Positions 6,905-14,885 of a DNA stretch of 39,566 bases are shown here, one piece after another. Positions within the stretch are counted from its first letter, which is position 1. Every line of letters starts with the position of its first letter. The stretch covers positions 1-39,566 of the forward strand of contig NZ_JACBGN010000036.1 in assembly GCF_013401435.1 (NCBI RefSeq), in the 5' to 3' direction. The notes under the pieces were generated by a model. The model had not been told where the DNA came from. It made no database searches and saw only the letters and a program-made list of their open reading frames with translations. The translations under genes and the position numbers were made by a program. Source of the DNA: Streptomyces sp. BR123 (lineage in GTDB: Bacteria > Actinomycetota > Actinomycetes > Streptomycetales > Streptomycetaceae).

Positions 6905-8859
6905 AGGGTCCTCCAGGGGGCGAAGGCGTTGGTGACGCCGTCCAGGGCGGGCGCCAGTTCGGGGTGGTGCCGCAGCAGCACCGTGACCATGGTGTTCCGG
7001 TCCACCCAGTCCAGGCCCTCGGCGGTGTACACCTCGGGCCGGTAGTCGGTGGTGAAGAAGCGGTCGCTCTTCAGACGGCGGCTGGCCATCAGGATGAAGA
7101 TCCGGAAGAGGGAGTCGCTGAACCCGAACCCGGCCGGCCGCGGCTCGGCGAGATTGCCGACGAGGGTGTCGACCCGGTCGAGCCGGCCCTCGTACAGCTC
7201 CTTCAGCAGCGGTGTGTCGTGCGGGTGGCCGCCCGTCAGCTCCTCGAAGGAGGTGACGGGCCGCTTGCGCAGCATCTGCCGGTAGGCGTTGTAGCGGGGG
7301 ATGCCGCGCTCGCGGTCCCGGAGGATGTCGACGGTGCCCAGGTCGATGTGCTCTCCCGTCAGCCGGGCCAGGTTGCGCAGCGCGTCCGGATGGTTGTGCA
7401 GCACCAGGGCGCCGGGGTGGGCGGTCCCGAACGACAGGAACAGGTCGCTCATCCCGAACGCGTCGATCGCCGTCCGGGTGGTGGCGCCCTGCATCTCGTC
7501 GAAGCCGATGGTGGCGCGGACGGTGCCCTTGCGGTGGTCGCGGACCACCAGCTCGTCCGGGATGAGCGGGTGCAGCCGGTACGCGGAGACGAACTCCTCC
7601 GTCATCGAGAAGGGTGCCGCGTGGTGGTCCGTCGGCGACCCGAGGATGCCGCTGAGCATCTCGCCGCTGCCGACCCGCCCGTACGCGCGGCGGACCCAGC
7701 GCGGCAGCACCCCGTACCAGTTGGCGTCCATCGCCCGCTTCAGGACCGGCGTGTCGAGGATGCCGGGCGTCCACTCCACCGTGTGGATCTTCGCCATGAG
7801 GGCGGTGTTGACCAGCCGGGCGGTGTGGAAGAGCCGCTCGTCGTCCCACGTCGGATAGTGCGAGCGCAGGAAGTCGCAGACGGAGTTGTGCTCCTTCGCG
7901 AAGAGCGTGTGCAGGAGCGACAGGCCCGCCCAGTAGTCGCTGTTCATGCCGGTCCGGTCCAGGCACTCCCTGCCCGGGCGGGGGTCGGTGGGCAGCCGGC
8001 CGTCCTCGACGATCAGCTTCCCGTGCTCGCCCGTCCGCAGCGAACGGCAGCGGGCCTCGTCCGAGCCGTAGATCTGCGAACCGTCCCACCAGTGGGTGAC
8101 AGTGTTCTCGTACGTGGGCGGGGCGTCGGCGGCCGTGTGGGCGACCGGGTCGGGGCGGGTGCGGTTGATCCGCATCGGGCAGCCGCCGCCCCGCTCTGCC
8201 CAGTCGTCGTCCTCGGCGAGCGGGACGGTGAAGGGCTCGGCCTCCTCGTTGTCGCCGTGGTTGGCCCAGCCGTGGTTCTCGAACTGGATCCAGGCGGCGG
8301 CCAGCAGGTTCAGCGTGGGCGCCGGCACGAAGCCCCTGCGGGCCAGCAGCTGCCTGCTGATCTCGCGCGGGGACGGCGACATCAGCCCCTCGTCGCCCTC
8401 CGGGAAGACCAGGTGGAGCGGGGCGTTGCGGTCCAACCGGGTGCCGACCCGGCCCATGTCCTCGTCGTACGGGTCGTAGCCCGAGCCGTCGTACGAGCGG
8501 AACGGCACGAGTTCGGCGGTGGGGCGGCGCCGGCGCTCGCCCCCGGCGCCGTGGGTGTCGTACAGGTTCCGGCGGCGCAGGTCGTCGCGGAGCACCCGCA
8601 GGTTCAGCAGGGCGAGCGGCTGCGGGAGTTCGTGCCATGCGCGGGTCCGGTTGATCCGGGCGAAGGCGGCCGACCCGAGGCGTTCGAGGAGGCCCGGCGG
8701 GCCGTAGCCGGGGGACTGCGAGGGGCGGGCGGCGGCGGCCTGCGCGGGCACTCCCGCGGTGCCGGTGCCGGTGTCGGTGCCGGTGTCGGTACTGCGTGGG
8801 GCCGGTGCGGTCGTCCCCCGGGCCGGCCCGGACTGATCGGTGGAGGCGGTGTCGGTCAT
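6901..8859 (-). CDS. Alpha-dioxygenase-like animal-type heme peroxidase
   Basis: This is a 652-residue member of the peroxidase-cyclooxygenase superfamily, closest in motifs to plant fatty-acid alpha-dioxygenases. WIQFENHGWANH (190-201) gives the distal heme His at 196. WWDGSQIYG (257-265) and KIHTVEWTPGILDT (357-370) match the family. In SAYRLHPLIPD, Tyr427 and His430 fit the catalytic radical Tyr and proximal heme His. Known alpha-dioxygenases add O2 to C2 of fatty acids, giving (R)-2-hydroperoxy acids that are reduced or lose CO2 to the shorter aldehyde. A Thr/Gly/Ala-rich tail of about 50 residues precedes the domain, with no signal peptide. The ATG follows GAGGA. It lies 64 bp behind the lipase-like gene and overlaps the WXG100-like gene. 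Substrate is inferred. Confidence 0.88.
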   Translation of the reverse strand: MTDTASTDQSGPARGTTAPAPRSTDTGTDTGTGTAGVPAQAAAARPSQSPGYGPPGLLERLGSAAFARINRTRAWHELPQPLALLNLRVLRDDLRRRNLYDTHGAGGERRRRPTAELVPFRSYDGSGYDPYDEDMGRVGTRLDRNAPLHLVFPEGDEGLMSPSPREISRQLLARRGFVPAPTLNLLAAAWIQFENHGWANHGDNEEAEPFTVPLAEDDDWAERGGGCPMRINRTRPDPVAHTAADAPPTYENTVTHWWDGSQIYGSDEARCRSLRTGEHGKLIVEDGRLPTDPRPGRECLDRTGMNSDYWAGLSLLHTLFAKEHNSVCDFLRSHYPTWDDERLFHTARLVNTALMAKIHTVEWTPGILDTPVLKRAMDANWYGVLPRWVRRAYGRVGSGEMLSGILGSPTDHHAAPFSMTEEFVSAYRLHPLIPDELVVRDHRKGTVRATIGFDEMQGATTRTAIDAFGMSDLFLSFGTAHPGALVLHNHPDALRNLARLTGEHIDLGTVDILRDRERGIPRYNAYRQMLRKRPVTSFEELTGGHPHDTPLLKELYEGRLDRVDTLVGNLAEPRPAGFGFSDSLFRIFILMASRRLKSDRFFTTDYRPEVYTAEGLDWVDRNTMVTVLLRHHPELAPALDGVTNAFAPWRTL

Positions 8860-8883
8860 GTGGTGGTGGTCCTCAGCGGTCGC

Positions 8884-8932
8884 GGCGGTCGGCGGTCAGC
8901 GGTCGGCGGTCGGCGGTCGGCGGTCAGCGGTC
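8884..8932. repeat. Heptanucleotide tandem array (GGCGGTC/AGCGGTC)x7
   Basis: Seven consecutive 7-bp units, each GGCGGTC or AGCGGTC, run from 8884 to 8932, and an eighth AGCGGTC lies two bases away at 8875-8881. The stop codon of the lipase-like gene (8926-8924) falls inside the array. The array fills most of the gap to the peroxidase start. Copy-number change could alter spacing, or the C-terminus if the stop were lost. Confidence 0.9.
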
Positions 8933-10279
8933 GTAGAGGCGGAAGAGGCGGGTGGCGGTCACCCGGCCCCGGTAGGGCGCGAGTTCGGCGTCCACGTGCG
9001 CCCGCGCCCCGGGCACGTCGTGCTCCAGGTTGTGCGCGTACCGCTCGGCGGCATGGCACAGCGGGAAGGCGTGCGTGTCGTCGGTCCAGGTGAACTCGGT
9101 GAACTGCTCCGGCAGCCGGTACGGGGACACCGAGGAGCGGCCCTCCAGGCTCGGTACCACGTCGTGCTCGTTCACCAGCGAGCACACCCGGGTCCCCGGG
9201 TCGGCGGGCCGCTTGCCGTCGACGGGCGAGCCGATCGCCACCACGTGCGTCACCCGGTACACCGTGCAGAAGTCCCGGTCGGCGGCCAGGTTCATCGCGG
9301 TGATCCCGCCCAGGCTGTGGCCCACCAGTGCGATCTCGCAGCCCGAGGGGACCGCTGCGCGCAGCGCCTTGCACACCGCCCGGGAGTACGGGGTGGCCGG
9401 TCGCGCCACCGCGTGGACCGCGCCCAGCAGGTCCTGCGGGCTCTCCCCGCTCAGCCCCGACATGCCGGCGAGTTGGACGACGTACCGCTGGACGCCGTCG
9501 GGCCCGGCGACCTGCTGGACCAGCAGGGTGCCGTCGGTGCCCACCGCGTCGATGTTCCGCACGTACCCGGCGATGGTGCCGCCGGTGTCGAGCCGCTCGG
9601 CGAAACCGGCCGGGGGGACGAAGGGCTCGGCCCGGCCGGGACCGCGGTCGAGGAACGCCCAGACCCGGGCCCCGATGCCGAGGACCGGTTCGGCGCCGGT
9701 CAGGGTGCGGCCGGTGGCGACCTCCCAGCCGGCCGCGTCGTTCAGCGGGTTCTCGTCGGTGAGGGCGTTCCAGGCGAGGATGTCCGCGAAGGCCGGGGCG
9801 AGAAGGGCGAAGGTCCGCTCGGCGCCCTTGCGGCCGAGGATGGCCCGGAACACCCGGATCGCCTCGCGCTGCCGGTCCTCCGCGACGGCCCTGAGCACAC
9901 GGGTCGTGTCGGGGTCGCCGAGCAGCTCCGGGTGGTGGACGGCGGCGGCCCGGATCCGGGCCTTCAGCCCGGTCACGGCCAGGGTCACCGCGAGGCTCTC
10001 CCGGCTGGCGAACACCCCGACGAGGCGGCCGAGTCCGGCGAGGCCGCGGCCGCGCGGCGCCCAGCCCAGGCCCTTGGGGTCGGTGATCGTCCGCAGCAGG
10101 GTGCGCCAGGCAGGCCCGCCGGGGACGGCCCGCGGCAGCCGCGGGCCGAGCGTGAGTTCGGACGCGTACCGGGACGCTTCCGCCACGTCCTCGGCGGCCT
10201 CGGCGAGCAGGCGGCACATGTGGTGCAGGGATTCGACGTCCGGTTCGTGCCCGGTGACGGCGGTCGTGGCATCGGTCAT
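8924..10279 (-). CDS. Lipase-like alpha/beta hydrolase
   Basis: This 451-residue protein has a C-terminal alpha/beta hydrolase domain. The nucleophile elbow LVGHSLGG puts the catalytic Ser at 322. NEHDVVPSL supplies a probable acid at Asp373, and DDTHAFPLCHAAERY a His at 403, giving a complete triad in class-3 lipase style. The first 220 residues are helical and resemble no domain I can name. No signal peptide is seen, so an intracellular esterase or lipase is likely. The ATG at 10279 has GGAGG nine bases before it and is preferred over the ATG at 10300. It is fourth in the operon, between P450 and peroxidase. Release of free fatty acid for the alpha-dioxygenase is a natural but untested role. 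Confidence 0.88.
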   Translation of the reverse strand: MTDATTAVTGHEPDVESLHHMCRLLAEAAEDVAEASRYASELTLGPRLPRAVPGGPAWRTLLRTITDPKGLGWAPRGRGLAGLGRLVGVFASRESLAVTLAVTGLKARIRAAAVHHPELLGDPDTTRVLRAVAEDRQREAIRVFRAILGRKGAERTFALLAPAFADILAWNALTDENPLNDAAGWEVATGRTLTGAEPVLGIGARVWAFLDRGPGRAEPFVPPAGFAERLDTGGTIAGYVRNIDAVGTDGTLLVQQVAGPDGVQRYVVQLAGMSGLSGESPQDLLGAVHAVARPATPYSRAVCKALRAAVPSGCEIALVGHSLGGITAMNLAADRDFCTVYRVTHVVAIGSPVDGKRPADPGTRVCSLVNEHDVVPSLEGRSSVSPYRLPEQFTEFTWTDDTHAFPLCHAAERYAHNLEHDVPGARAHVDAELAPYRGRVTATRLFRLYDR

Positions 10280-10356
10280 GCGGGTGCCCTCCGGGGGCAT
10301 GGGGGGTGGAAGGGGGTTGGCGCGCCGTACGGGCCGGTGCGGCCGTCCGGCTCGGT

Positions 10357-10392
10357 GGGCGACGCGGGCTCGGCGGGCGGCGCGGGCTCAGC
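10357..10392. repeat. 18-bp direct repeat overlapping the P450 stop codon
   Basis: Two adjacent 18-bp units (10357-10374 and 10375-10392), GGGCGACGCGGGCTCGGC and GGGCGGCGCGGGCTCAGC, differ at two positions. The TCA in the second unit is the complement of the P450 stop codon. This is the second gene end in the operon that lies inside a short tandem repeat. Confidence 0.85.
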
Positions 10393-11833
10393 GCGCGGTG
10401 AGGGTGAGCCGGATGCCCGCGGAGCCGAGCAGGCCCGGCAGCGCCAGCGACGGGTCCAGCGCGGGGCGGCCGCCGGTGACCCGGTGGCCCCGCAGCACCG
10501 CCGCGATCAGCGCCGCCGACGTCAGCAGCCCCAGGTGCTCGCCCGGGCAGCGCCCGCCACCGTGGCTGAACGGCGCCAGCACCGGGTCGTCCGCCGCCCC
10601 GGGGCGCAGCCACCGGGCGGGGACGAACCGGTGGGCTGCCGCGACGTGCTCGGGATCCCGCTGGTGGAACAGCGCCGGCACGAGCACCGCGGTCCCCGCC
10701 GGATACCGCTGCCCGCGCCACTCGGTCTCGGCCCGGGTGACCCGGACCAGGTCCGGCACGAGCGGGTACAGCCGCAGCGTCTCCCGTACGCAGGCCCGCA
10801 GCCGGGGCAGCTCCGGATCCCCGCCGTCGATCCCGGCCCGGACGGCGTCCTGTTCGGCCGGGTGCGCGGAGAGCAGCAGCAGGGTCCGGGCGACGGTCGG
10901 CCCGACGGTGTCGAGGGCGAGCAGCCAGTGGTGGGCCTGCCCCACCGGGTCCAGCACGGCGGCGTCCGGGCCGGCGGCGGACGGGTGCCGGCGGGCGAGC
11001 GCGGCGAGGGTGTACGGCTCGGCCCGGGCGGCGTACTCCTCGACGCGGGCGGCGGCCTTCGCGTACAGCGCCTCGGCGGCCGCGGCCCGGCCCTTGCGCA
11101 TCCGCATCCAGTTGGCCTCCTCGCGGATCGCCAGCAGCCACCGGGCGAGCTCCTCGTCACCGGCCGCCGCATCGCCGAGGACCATGCGGCGCCCGAGCCG
11201 GGCCACCGTGCGGCGCAGCCGCGTGAAGTCCAGCTCCCCGCCACAGGTCAGGGCGCTCGCCTCCTCGTCGACCAGGGACCGGAACTCCCGGCACGAGGGG
11301 TGCACCGGCCGGTCCGCGGCGAGCACCTCGTCGTTGATCCGGCGCCGGTCCTCGCGGGTGTCGCCGTGGGAGCAGATCACCCCGGTGGGCTCCAGCAGCG
11401 ACAGCCCCCGGTACTTGTCGGGGGCGTCCATGGCCAGGGTGCGCACCGGCAGCTCGTAGAACTGCCGGACGTCGGCCTGGTCGAGCAGGACCAGCAGCGT
11501 CCCGGACAGACCGCGCACCTCGACGGGCGCCCCGCCGTGCCGGGCGCGCATGGCCCGCAGCGTCGCCGCCGACCAGCCCTGCTGGCCGAGGGCCGCGTAC
11601 GCCGAGACCACCTTGGGCCGGACGTGGAAGGCCCCGCGGAGGAAGGCGGGCAGGGTGTGCGTCGCCGCGAACCGGACGGTCTCGGCGCGCCCGGCCCGGG
11701 CCGGGCGCGTCACGGCGCGCGCCGGGGTGGAGGCGGAGCGGGCGGAGGGCGCGGGGATCGCGGTCCCGGTGGCGGTGGCGGCCTTGGTGGTGCCGGCCGT
11801 GGCGCCGGCGACTGCGGGGGAGTCGTCGGTCAT
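10388..11833 (-). CDS. Cytochrome P450
   Basis: This is a 481-residue P450. The K-helix ExxR is ETLR at 351-354, and the heme loop PFSHGGGRCPGEHLG has the thiolate at Cys429. The I-helix reads LALDTVGPT (305-313), keeping the acid-Thr pair but lacking the usual AG before it. The first 50 residues are an Ala/Thr/Ser-rich tail with no membrane helix, so it should be soluble and need ferredoxin partners. None is encoded in the window. The ATG overlaps the stop of the FAD oxidase gene (ATGA), giving coupled translation. Substrate unknown. In context it could hydroxylate or decarbonylate a fatty acid, hydroxy acid or aldehyde. I cannot assign a CYP family. Confidence 0.95.
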   Translation of the reverse strand: MTDDSPAVAGATAGTTKAATATGTAIPAPSARSASTPARAVTRPARAGRAETVRFAATHTLPAFLRGAFHVRPKVVSAYAALGQQGWSAATLRAMRARHGGAPVEVRGLSGTLLVLLDQADVRQFYELPVRTLAMDAPDKYRGLSLLEPTGVICSHGDTREDRRRINDEVLAADRPVHPSCREFRSLVDEEASALTCGGELDFTRLRRTVARLGRRMVLGDAAAGDEELARWLLAIREEANWMRMRKGRAAAAEALYAKAAARVEEYAARAEPYTLAALARRHPSAAGPDAAVLDPVGQAHHWLLALDTVGPTVARTLLLLSAHPAEQDAVRAGIDGGDPELPRLRACVRETLRLYPLVPDLVRVTRAETEWRGQRYPAGTAVLVPALFHQRDPEHVAAAHRFVPARWLRPGAADDPVLAPFSHGGGRCPGEHLGLLTSAALIAAVLRGHRVTGGRPALDPSLALPGLLGSAGIRLTLTAR

Positions 11834-13236
11834 GCCTCCACGACCTTGCCGGGGTTGAGCAGGTTCTTCGGGTCGAAGAGGCGCTTGAGGCCGCGCTGCA
11901 GCTCCAGGCCGGCCGGGTCCAGCTCGCGGGTGAGCCACTCCCGCTTCAGAGTGCCGATGCCGTGCTCGCCGGTGCTGGTGCCGCCGAGGGCCAGACCGGC
12001 CGCCATGATGTCGTCGTACGCGGTCTGGGCGCGCCGGAACTGGTCGGCGTCCGCCTCGTCGAACACGACGGTGGGGTGCAGGTTGCCGTCGCCGGCGTGC
12101 CCGAGCGTGAAGATCCGCAGCCGGTGCCGGGCCGCGATCTCCTCGATGGTGCCCATGAACTTCGCCAGTGCGGAGCGCGGCACGGCCACGTCCTCGATGA
12201 AGGCGGTCGGCCGGCCGCCCAGCGTCGCGGCGAACGCCCCCAGCGCCGGGGTGACCAGCCGCCGGGCCTCGATGATCCGCCGGGACTCCTCGGCGGTGGA
12301 CGAGGTGACCACGTTCTGCGCCCCGGTCCCCTTGCACAGCAGCGTCATCGCGGTCAGGTCGCGGACGGGGTCGGCGCTGTCGCTCTCGATGATCAGCGTG
12401 GCGGCGGCGCCGGCCTCCAGCAGCGGGTGCCCGTGGTCCGCGACCGCCTGCGAGGTGGCCCGGTCGAGGAGTTCGAGCGCCGACGGGACGTGGCCCGCAG
12501 CGGTGATCGCGGCGACCGCCTCCCCGGCCTGCACCAGACTCGGGAACTGGGCGAGCAGGGAGAGCGCCGGCGGCCGGACCGGCCGCAGCGCCAGGGTGGC
12601 GCCGACGATGACGGCGAGGGTGCCCTCGGAGCCGACGAGGAGGCGGGTCAGGTCGTATCCGGCGACCCCCTTGACCGTGTCCCCGCCGGTCCGCATCCGC
12701 CGCCCGTCGGGCAGGACCAGGTCCAGACCGAGCACGTAGTCCGCGGTGACCCCGTACTTCACGCAGCAGATGCCGCCGGCGCCGGTCGCGATGTTCCCGC
12801 CGATGGTGCAGTGCTCCCAGGAGGCGGGGTCGGGCGGATAGCTGAGCCCGTGCTCGGCGACGGCGTCGTTCAGCCGCTTGGTGACCACGCCCGGCTCGCA
12901 GCGCACCAGCCGGTTGGCCGGGTCGATCTCCAGGATGCGGTCCATCCGGCCCGTGTTCAGCACGACGCAGCCGTCCACGGCGTTCGCGGCGCCCGCGAGG
13001 CCCGTGCGGGCACCCTGCGGCACGACGGGGACGCCGAGCTCGTACGCGGTGCGCAGGATGTGCTGGACCTGCTCGGCGGTCCGCGGGAAGGCCACCGTGG
13101 CGGGCACGCCCGCCTCCGAGAAGGGGGCCGCGTCACGGGCGTGCGCCGCCAGGGTCTCGGGATCGGTGTGCAGGACGTCCGCATGGTCGGGCAGGAGGGT
13201 GCGCAGACGGGACAGGAGGGGGGTCTCGGGTGACAT
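11830..13236 (-). CDS. GlcD-type FAD-linked (D)-2-hydroxyacid dehydrogenase
   Basis: This 468-residue PCMH-type FAD enzyme belongs to the GlcD/D-lactate dehydrogenase family, which oxidises (R)-2-hydroxy acids to 2-oxo acids. PQGARTGLAGAA (73-84) and HCTIGGNIATGAGG (142-155) form the FAD pyrophosphate site, GHAGDGNLHP (379-388) the metal/active-site His motif, and GEHGIG (423-428) the C-terminal signature. The ATG at 13236 follows GGAAGG. It starts 41 bp after the ThDP gene and overlaps the P450 by four bases. A hydroxyacid oxidase next to a 2-oxo-acid decarboxylase suggests consecutive steps. Alpha-dioxygenase products are of (R) configuration, which matches this family's preference. Glycolate and lactate are possible alternatives. 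Confidence 0.92.
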   Translation of the reverse strand: MSPETPLLSRLRTLLPDHADVLHTDPETLAAHARDAAPFSEAGVPATVAFPRTAEQVQHILRTAYELGVPVVPQGARTGLAGAANAVDGCVVLNTGRMDRILEIDPANRLVRCEPGVVTKRLNDAVAEHGLSYPPDPASWEHCTIGGNIATGAGGICCVKYGVTADYVLGLDLVLPDGRRMRTGGDTVKGVAGYDLTRLLVGSEGTLAVIVGATLALRPVRPPALSLLAQFPSLVQAGEAVAAITAAGHVPSALELLDRATSQAVADHGHPLLEAGAAATLIIESDSADPVRDLTAMTLLCKGTGAQNVVTSSTAEESRRIIEARRLVTPALGAFAATLGGRPTAFIEDVAVPRSALAKFMGTIEEIAARHRLRIFTLGHAGDGNLHPTVVFDEADADQFRRAQTAYDDIMAAGLALGGTSTGEHGIGTLKREWLTRELDPAGLELQRGLKRLFDPKNLLNPGKVVEA

Positions 13237-13277
13237 ACGGGCCTTCCGTTGGTCGGGGCGGGTGGCCGCTGACGGGA

Positions 13278-14885
13278 TCAGAGGGAGGGGAACTCGGTGG
13301 TGACGGGCACGTCGATGAGGACCGGCCCGTCCTGCTGGGCCGCCGATTCCCGTACGAGCTTGGTGAGTTCGCCCGCGCCCTGGGCCCGGTGGGCACGCAC
13401 CCCGTAGCCGGTGGCGACGGCCGTGATGTCGATGCCGGGAATGTCGAGGCCGGGAGCGCCCTGGGCGTGTTCGAGCTGCGCGAACCACTGGAGGATCGCG
13501 TAGCGGGCGTTGCTGAGGACGACGAAGGTGACGGGCACCCGGTAGGCGGCTGCGGTCCACAGCGCCTGGACGGCGTAGTGGATCGATCCGTCGCCGATGA
13601 CGCACACCACGGGCCGACCCGGGGCGCCCAGCTGCGCCCCGACGGCCGCCGCGGCACCGAAGCCGAGGCCGCCGCCGGCGGAGAACAGGTAGGAGCCGGG
13701 GGAGGAGATCCGGGTCACCGCGTGGAACTGCGGGACGTTGGACGGCGATTCGTTGACCCAGAGGGTGTTCTCCGGGGCGCCCTGGGCGACCGCCCGCAGC
13801 GCGGCGAGCGGGGTCAGGGCCCCGTCCCCGGCCTCGGGGGCGTCCACCGGCCCGTGCGGTGCGGCGGCCGCCGTCCCGGCGGCCGGGAGCCGGTCCGCGA
13901 GCGCCCGCGCGGCGGCCGCCAGGTCCGCGACGACCGCGTCGCCGACCGGCGCCTTGGCGGCCTCCTCGGCGTCCCGGGTCAGCAGGACCAGACGGGTGCC
14001 CTCCGGCAGGTGGCGGCCGGGTACGTACGGGTAGTAGCGGAACACCGGGGCGCCGATGACGACGACCAGGTCGTGCCCCTCCAACTGCCGGCCCAGCGGG
14101 CCGATCGCCCCCGTCAGCTCCCCGCGGAACTGGGGGTGGTTGCGGGGGAAGGAAACCCGCGCGGAGATCGGCGCCGCCCAGACGGGCAGCCCGGTGCGCT
14201 CGGCGAGCGCGAGCACGGCGTCCCAGGCGCCGGAGGCGTCGACGTCGTCGCCGACGACGAGGACGGCGGAGCGGGCGCTGGAGATCCGGTCCGCGAGGGC
14301 GGCCACCGCGGCCGGGTCCGGGGCGGCGGCGTGCGTGATCCTGCGGGCTGCGGCCGCGTGGGCGGCCCGGTCCTCCTCCTCCGTCAGCTCCGCGTCGAAG
14401 TCGTCCATGGGCAGGGAGAGGAACACCGGCCCGTGGGGCGGGGCTTCGGCGAGCTGGACGGCGCGGGCGAGGGCCGGGGCGACGTCGGCGGGGCGCGGGG
14501 GCTCGTACGCCCACTTGACGGCCGGCTGCGGGAGGAGGGCCGGCTGCGGATTGGTGAGCAGGGCCTCCATGGTGAGCATGGCGCGGTGCTGCTGGCCGGC
14601 CGTGACGACCAGCGGGGTGCGGTTGGCGCGGGCGTTGAGGATGGCGCCCATGGCGTTGCCGGTGCCGGGCCCGGTGTGCAGGTTGGCCAGGGCGGTGGTG
14701 CCGGAGGCGAGCGCGAACCCGTCGGCCATGCCGACGACGACGGCCTCCTGGAGGCCGAGCACGTACCGGAAGTCGTCCGGGAACTGCTTGAGCATCGGCA
14801 GTTCCGTCGAGCCGGGGTTGCCGAAGACCGTGGTGATGCCGCGGGCCCGTAGGACGTCCAGGACTGATTCGCGAACCGTGCGCAT
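13278..14885 (-). CDS. Benzoylformate decarboxylase-like ThDP enzyme
   Basis: This 535-residue thiamine-diphosphate enzyme aligns along its full length with benzoylformate decarboxylase (MdlC, 528 residues). It decarboxylates 2-oxo acids to aldehydes. Ser26, Glu47 and His70 fall at the same numbers as in the Pseudomonas enzyme (FGNPGSTELP, LQEAVVVG, NLHTGPGTGNAMG). The ThDP/Mg motif is GDGSIHYAVQALWT. The second active-site His (281 there) is Tyr here (PVFRYYPYVPG), and the pocket Ala460 is Ile (YAILQWF), with Phe464 kept. From memory, Ile at 460 favours aliphatic 2-oxo acids in engineered versions. The ATG follows GGAAGGA. It is the operon's first gene. Acetolactate-synthase-like chemistry is less likely. 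Confidence 0.92.
   Translation of the reverse strand: MRTVRESVLDVLRARGITTVFGNPGSTELPMLKQFPDDFRYVLGLQEAVVVGMADGFALASGTTALANLHTGPGTGNAMGAILNARANRTPLVVTAGQQHRAMLTMEALLTNPQPALLPQPAVKWAYEPPRPADVAPALARAVQLAEAPPHGPVFLSLPMDDFDAELTEEEDRAAHAAAARRITHAAAPDPAAVAALADRISSARSAVLVVGDDVDASGAWDAVLALAERTGLPVWAAPISARVSFPRNHPQFRGELTGAIGPLGRQLEGHDLVVVIGAPVFRYYPYVPGRHLPEGTRLVLLTRDAEEAAKAPVGDAVVADLAAAARALADRLPAAGTAAAAPHGPVDAPEAGDGALTPLAALRAVAQGAPENTLWVNESPSNVPQFHAVTRISSPGSYLFSAGGGLGFGAAAAVGAQLGAPGRPVVCVIGDGSIHYAVQALWTAAAYRVPVTFVVLSNARYAILQWFAQLEHAQGAPGLDIPGIDITAVATGYGVRAHRAQGAGELTKLVRESAAQQDGPVLIDVPVTTEFPSL

Noticed and set aside
8884..8932. Tandem repeat considered as a CRISPR array
   Set aside because: Units are 7 bp without spacers, and no cas gene is near.
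5662..9093. Plus-strand open frame of 1,143 codons
   Set aside because: It is antisense to the peroxidase operon for most of its length, with Arg/Pro/Gly-rich sequence and no domain. It is an effect of high GC third positions.
8840..12739. Plus-strand open frame of 1,299 codons
   Set aside because: It runs antisense across lipase, P450 and FAD oxidase, which have intact motifs on the other strand. No recognisable domain or ribosome site.
11830..14885. Mandelate degradation operon as the main reading of the ThDP and FAD genes
   Set aside because: Kept as the alternative, but the FAD enzyme is GlcD-type, not the FMN mandelate dehydrogenase. The active-site changes favour aliphatic substrates, and a lipase and alpha-dioxygenase follow.
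6638..14885. Polyketide, peptide or terpene biosynthetic cluster
   Set aside because: No synthase, carrier protein, cyclase or resistance gene is present; P450 and FAD genes alone are not enough.
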